Shown here piece by piece: positions 61,201-64,000 of a stretch of 64,000 nt of DNA. Position 1 is the stretch's first letter. Each line of letters opens with the position of its first letter. The DNA comes from Azospirillum fermentarium (GTDB lineage: Bacteria; Pseudomonadota; Alphaproteobacteria; Azospirillales; Azospirillaceae). The stretch covers positions 124,001 through 188,000 of the forward strand of contig NZ_JAOQNH010000003.1 in NCBI RefSeq assembly GCF_025961205.1, given 5' to 3'. The notes beneath the pieces were generated by a model that was not told the DNA's origin, made no database searches, and was given only the letters and a program-made list of their open reading frames with translations. A program made the position numbers and the translations under genes.

Positions 61201-61239
61201 CACCAGATTGGGGAAGGCGGTGAGTTCGTTCAGCGGCAT
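58228..61239 (-). CDS. srfB: SrfB family protein, actin/Hsp70-like ATPase fold
   Basis: 1003 residues, SrfB family. Actin/Hsp70 ATPase landmarks are present: phosphate-1 VLDLGNSRTCGLLIEAE (near 258), phosphate-2 LDIGGGTTDLVV (near 577) and an adenosine-type LLLLSGRPSRLPAIRAV (near 770). An N-terminal domain of about 240 residues (PNLVSVIPGSGVQFLDFGF) and a C-terminal beta-rich domain flank the core. No signal peptide or membrane helix is seen. The ATG at 61239 is preferred because GAGGA lies six bases upstream; a TTG two codons earlier is not needed. SrfB is encoded between SrfA-like and SrfC, the same order as in enterobacteria, so a complex of the three is likely. Confidence 0.92.
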   Translation of the reverse strand: MPLNELTAFPNLVSVIPGSGVQFLDFGFALPKDAPVPRDWGFWDDPKSQLNDDAMPVMIRRGNEETDRHESYSLDLKRVLLMVEQVWMPLPLLREELGGGYFRGPTNWVRGYLRHLDQPDRNGNDYRLVIAIDTGLMDFIEDEAYLAPSPDDARNGRTFSLPSRRDPIDWFVREAWVKDWCLETFKEMVEREERRRAGSRHAQTLSMDDLRERMEGAHEHLARYKAFLDLLHALDLLPKLKIVDRATEPRPVPVDVDMVLDLGNSRTCGLLIEAEPDQLGTDITKAVKLQLRDLTRPERVYNDPFESWLEFSRASFGRDHLSLRSGRPDAFGWPTVVRVGPEAVHLASQRRGSEGATGLSSPKRYLWDDDAREESWRFNAETEHGEQAPIATGVAFTTLVNDFGDAVHRIDPNRPGSDMLLLPSIRALYARRNLMSFVLAEIFLQALCMMNSPAHRLRRRSADLPRRLRRIIMTMPTAMPLAERQILQQQADAARDLAFLSLGLADTDYGDDGRPVMVLRDDVRLPDVILKWDEASATQAVYLYGQVALQYSGDARAFFDVMRLPLNQQDPAARTGLRIATLDIGGGTTDLVVTSYRAEGQGANVTLFPRQDFREGFNLAGDGAVFAVIRELVLPPIRRRLEACGLAGQAEHLMNRLLGGDRGDMHVVEQVRRQQFAAQIATPIAVAMLNRYESYDPTAPFAPEVRGFAGFFDGDHGANAAVIGFFNKEAERAGATGFDLAQVDFPVDGAEIDRVVRSVFRDMLQALAEVIWRCRADLLLLSGRPSRLPAIRAVMEETGCLPPHRIICLHQFRVGQWYPFRALDATIADPKTTASVGAMICLLGEGQLQNFNFRSDELKPGSTAQFFGKLDRNNRLLDADVYYAGMRLDDPDYTLPDTPFEFRGPMALGFRQFPVDWWPATRQYSLDYASSEIAKALNARTPLSVCLKRTERDVKKQVVDSFEPDTITDANGRTVPKNQLRLRLQTIDRQQGYWLDTGILLDK

Positions 61240-61301
61240 GAGCAATCCTCACCGGGGCAGGCGGCTGGGACGGGGGCGGAAAAAAACGGCCGGGCCATCG
61301 G

Positions 61302-62969
61302 TCAGTTCCCCTTCTGGATGCCGATGCTGTAGGTGGAACCGGACGAGCCGGTGCCGGTGCACACCGTCCGCCCGTCGGGCAGCCGGCGGCATTCGGTGCG
61401 TGCGCGGTCGATGGACGTGCCGTCGGGGCAGCGGGCGTTGTTCTGCTCGTCGATGGACAGGACGCCGTTGCGCATGGCCGCCTGGGCGGGGGCCGTGCAT
61501 TCGGTGCCGTCCTGACGGCGGACCACCACCTCGCCCTGGCCGCTGCGGTCGAAACGGTAATACTGCTCCAGCGGCTGGCCGGTCACGGTGTCCACCAACC
61601 CCCGGCCGCTGCGCCACAGCCCTTCCATGAAGGCCGGGTCCGACGGGCCGCCGGCCCCGGCGCCGGCCGGGGGAATCGCCAGTTCGGCGCCTGGCTTCAC
61701 CGGCTGGCCCAGGGGGGGCAGCGGCGGCAGCAGGGGCTTGTGCTGGGGGGCCGGCGGCGCCTTGCCGTCGGCGGCACCGGGTTTGCCGGCGTCCGGCTTG
61801 TCGGGGGGGGGCCTGTCGGGGGCGGGTCTGGCGTCGGCGCCCGGCTTGTTGTCCAGCCCCGTCTTGCCCGGCGCCGGTTTCTCGCCCGGCGGCGTCGCGG
61901 GGACCGGCGCGTTCGGCGTGCCGTCCGCCTTGGGCATGGGCAGCAGCCCGGCCTTGGGCTCGGCCTTGAGGCCCGGCAGCAGCCCGCCGGGGGCGGGAAC
62001 GACGGGGATGACGGGCTTCAGGACGGCATCGGGGCGCACCTCGGCCCCCGGCACGGCGGGAACCACCACGGTCCCGGCGTCCGGGACGACGACCCCGCCG
62101 GGCACCACGGGCGGCACCACGTCCACCCGTCCCGGATCGGGCAGGGCGGGCTTCAGGGGATCGGGCACGGGCGGCAGGGCGGGATCGGGCTTGACCGGAT
62201 CGGGGATGGGGGCCGGCGGCGCCGGCGTGTCGGCGGGGGGCGCCTCGGGAGCAGGGCGGGAATCGGTGATGGCCGGCAGCCGCCCGCCCAGGTCGGGCAG
62301 GCGGAAACGGTCGAACAGCCCCAGCAGGTACGCGGCCAGCAAGGCCAGCAGCACGATCAGCAGCCCCAGCAGCAGCCACCACCACCACCGCCATCCCCCG
62401 CGGGTCACCGCGGCGGCGGGGGCCGGGACCGGCGGCGGGCTGCCGCCGGGGGCGGGGACCGGCTGGCGCGGCGCCACCGACAGGGCATCGAACGCCGCGC
62501 CGTCGCCGTGGCTGAACCCCCAGAAGCTGACCACCGGCTGGTCGCCGACCAGAAACAGGTGGCTGTCGTCGGGCACCCGCAGGGCGGTGTCCAGCAGGGC
62601 GACGAAAGCCTGCGCCTGCTGCGAGGTGCGCATGGCGCGCAGCTCGTCGGCATAGCGGGCGAAGCCGCTGCGCAGTTCCTCGATGGACAGGGCGTGCAGA
62701 AGCTGCTGCTCGGGGGGCAGCTCGCTCCACCGCGTGCGCGGGCCCTGCACGTCGGCCAGCCAGCGGATGCGCCCGCTGCCCGGCTCGCGGTCGGGGGTGG
62801 CGAAGAAGTCGGCGTAGCGCGGCCCCAGCTTCTGCCTCACCGCGGCTTTCAGTTGCACGTGGGCGAGATAGACCGGCTGCCCGAACGCCCCCAGGGGCGT
62901 GTAGGTCTCGAGCGTTCCGGTGGCCAGCAGCGGGCCGCTGCGCCCGCTTCCCGTGGTGGTTCCGCCCAT
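61302..62969 (-). CDS. SrfA-like membrane protein with proline-rich periplasmic stalk
   Basis: 555 residues. The N-terminal domain (about 1-185) ends with HLFLVGDQPVVSFWGFSHGD, a pattern I associate with the SrfA family. A Trp-rich membrane helix (about 191-220, GGWRWWWWLLLGLLIVLLAL) is followed by a stalk of about 240 residues of Pro/Ala/Lys/Asp low complexity and a C-terminal domain (about 455-555) with several Cys (GTECTAPAQ, ARCPDG, TECRRLPDGRTVCTG), likely disulfide-bonded in the periplasm. The ATG overlaps the stop of the VWA gene (TGATG). It precedes srfB by 62 bp. Family assignment rests on the position beside srfB/srfC plus the N-terminal motif. Confidence 0.8.
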   Translation of the reverse strand: MGGTTTGSGRSGPLLATGTLETYTPLGAFGQPVYLAHVQLKAAVRQKLGPRYADFFATPDREPGSGRIRWLADVQGPRTRWSELPPEQQLLHALSIEELRSGFARYADELRAMRTSQQAQAFVALLDTALRVPDDSHLFLVGDQPVVSFWGFSHGDGAAFDALSVAPRQPVPAPGGSPPPVPAPAAAVTRGGWRWWWWLLLGLLIVLLALLAAYLLGLFDRFRLPDLGGRLPAITDSRPAPEAPPADTPAPPAPIPDPVKPDPALPPVPDPLKPALPDPGRVDVVPPVVPGGVVVPDAGTVVVPAVPGAEVRPDAVLKPVIPVVPAPGGLLPGLKAEPKAGLLPMPKADGTPNAPVPATPPGEKPAPGKTGLDNKPGADARPAPDRPPPDKPDAGKPGAADGKAPPAPQHKPLLPPLPPLGQPVKPGAELAIPPAGAGAGGPSDPAFMEGLWRSGRGLVDTVTGQPLEQYYRFDRSGQGEVVVRRQDGTECTAPAQAAMRNGVLSIDEQNNARCPDGTSIDRARTECRRLPDGRTVCTGTGSSGSTYSIGIQKGN

Positions 62970-64000
62970 CACTTGCAGTTCCTGACGTCGGGCAAGCGGG
63001 TCGCCTGCTGCATCTTGTTGATCATGTCGGCCCCCGATTGCGGCGACAGCACCCGCCCGCCCGTGGCCCCGGCGATGCACTGGAGAACCTGTCCGCCGCT
63101 GCCGTTGGAGATGTCGATCACATTGATGATGACGTTGGGCTTGTGGGACTTCACCGACCGGGCGGCGGCGCAGGGATCGCCGGAGCAGGTGTCCTCGCCG
63201 TCGCTGACCACGATGATGGTGGCGGGGGCCACGCTGCTGACCACGTTGCCGGCGCGTTCGATGCTGCGCGCCAGCGGGGTGCCGCCGCTGGGGGACAGCC
63301 CCTGCACCTTGCGGATCAGCTCGCCCCGCCGCCCGGCGTCGTAGAAATCGTGGCGGACGACGTTGGAGCAGCCGGTGAAGTCGATCAGCCCGATGGACAC
63401 CGGCGGCGGCAGGGAATTGGCCAGATTGGTGATGGAGCGCCGCGCCATGCCGATCTTGGTCGAGTCGCGGAAGGTTTCGTTCATGCTGCCCGATCCGTCC
63501 ACGATCAGCACCACCTCCGGCTCCTTGCCTGGCGGATAGGTGACGTTGCAGGACGGTGCCGCGGGCGTCTTTCCCGGTGCGGCGGCGCCGGGGGCGGCCT
63601 GCGCCTGCGCCTGGGCCTGGGCCTGCGGTGCCGGCCTGGGGGGCGGGGGCAGGGTTTTGTTCTCTTCCGGGATGGCGCCGATGATCGACGACAGCGACGG
63701 CGGCGGCGTCACCGGCTTGGCCTCGGTGACGGCGGGCGCCTCCACCGTGGGGGCGGGGGGCGCGAGAACGGCGGCAGGGGGCCGGACGGGCACGGTCTCC
63801 GGCGGCGTGGCCGGCGGTGCCGGCGGATCGGGCAGGCGCGCGTCCTGCTGCGGGGCCGGCGGCGGCGTTTCCGGCTGCGGCGGGGCTTCCGCCTTTTTCA
63901 GCGGCTCCACCGGGCGGCACTGGGCGAGCGCGTCGGCCTGCTGGCGGTCCAGCAGGGCCAGCCGGTCGCGGAGTTCCTTTTCCCGCGATTCCAGCGCCGG
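62969..64000 (-). CDS. VWA-domain protein, 5' end outside window
   Basis: The last 343 codons; the frame stays open to the right edge, so the start lies outside. The visible N-terminal part is charged helix (ESREKELRDRLALLDRQQAD), then a long Pro/Ala-rich stretch with an AQAQAQAQ run. A VWA domain (about the last 190 residues) has an intact MIDAS: VVLIVDGSGSMNE, GGTPLARSIERAG and IIVVSDGEDTC. Six Cys fall in and around the domain (SCNV, DFTGCSN, DTCSGDPC, LQCIAG, RNCK), suggesting an oxidising periplasmic location. Its stop overlaps the SrfA-like start by one base, so it belongs to the same transcript. A GTG at 63910 could be read as a start but the upstream frame is clearly coding. Confidence 0.85.
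   Translation of the reverse strand, partial: PALESREKELRDRLALLDRQQADALAQCRPVEPLKKAEAPPQPETPPPAPQQDARLPDPPAPPATPPETVPVRPPAAVLAPPAPTVEAPAVTEAKPVTPPPSLSSIIGAIPEENKTLPPPPRPAPQAQAQAQAQAAPGAAAPGKTPAAPSCNVTYPPGKEPEVVLIVDGSGSMNETFRDSTKIGMARRSITNLANSLPPPVSIGLIDFTGCSNVVRHDFYDAGRRGELIRKVQGLSPSGGTPLARSIERAGNVVSSVAPATIIVVSDGEDTCSGDPCAAARSVKSHKPNVIINVIDISNGSGGQVLQCIAGATGGRVLSPQSGADMINKMQQATRLPDVRNCK

Noticed and set aside
1..64000. tRNA/rRNA genes, CRISPR arrays, transposases or prophage genes
   Set aside because: I looked for their hallmarks on both strands and found none; the palindromic repeats present are not regularly spaced and have no cas or transposase genes nearby.

Overview
The window is very GC-rich, with strong third-position GC bias and long antisense open frames. 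It carries a C4-pathway 5-aminolevulinate synthase (HemA), a four-helix-bundle chemoreceptor, a LivKHMGF-type transporter and FadR/MocR regulators. Together these point to an alphaproteobacterium, most likely Rhodospirillales/Azospirillaceae-like. That placement is inferred from gene content only. No tRNA, rRNA, CRISPR array or transposase was recognised.

Region 1 (1-16506, minus strand) is the 5' part of a hybrid NRPS/PKS cluster that runs off the left edge. Reading right to left it holds a 3526-residue megasynthase, a type II thioesterase, an MbtH-like protein with an extra C-terminal domain, and a second type I PKS cut off inside its KR domain. The megasynthase order is A(C)-like remnants, AMP-ligase, inactive-looking KR, PRMT-like methyltransferase, PCP, KS, AT, DH, KR, ACP. 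Both ATs carry the malonyl-type HAFHS motif. A visibly AT-richer 0.6 kb region (16507-17120) separates this operon from a divergent plus-strand set (17121-21547). That set encodes a small membrane zinc-ribbon protein, a SyrD/PvdE-type cyclic-peptide ABC exporter, an SPFH protein and a PstS/OmpA-like fusion, and is a plausible export unit for the product.

Region 2 (21588-26562) holds an amidohydrolase, a DUF697 membrane protein, a chemoreceptor and a LysE exporter. Region 3 (26662-40850) is a catabolic locus: an SDR diverging from a shikimate-dehydrogenase-like protein, a complete branched-chain-amino-acid-type ABC transporter, a second SDR, a fused E1 alpha/beta 2-oxoacid (acetoin-type) dehydrogenase, a VOC protein, E2 and an aldehyde dehydrogenase. 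A FadR-type regulator faces it. Near-identical TTGTCnGACAA palindromes occur in front of three of its transcription units, suggesting one regulon. Region 4 (41165-46239) holds lrgAB-like genes, a MocR regulator, hemA with a 52-residue membrane ORF, and an MgtC/SapB protein.

Region 5 (46373-64000, all minus strand, running off the right edge) is a tight operon-like array of about twelve genes centred on SrfA/SrfB/SrfC. It also holds two VWA proteins, a proline-rich Sel1 membrane protein, a LolD-like ATPase with an FtsX-like permease, a secreted FGE-fold protein lacking the catalytic cysteines, and two lipoproteins. SrfB shows actin/Hsp70 phosphate motifs and SrfC shows GTPase G1/G3/G4 motifs. 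The array looks like an envelope-spanning NTP-driven machine and is the strongest candidate here for a poorly described system.
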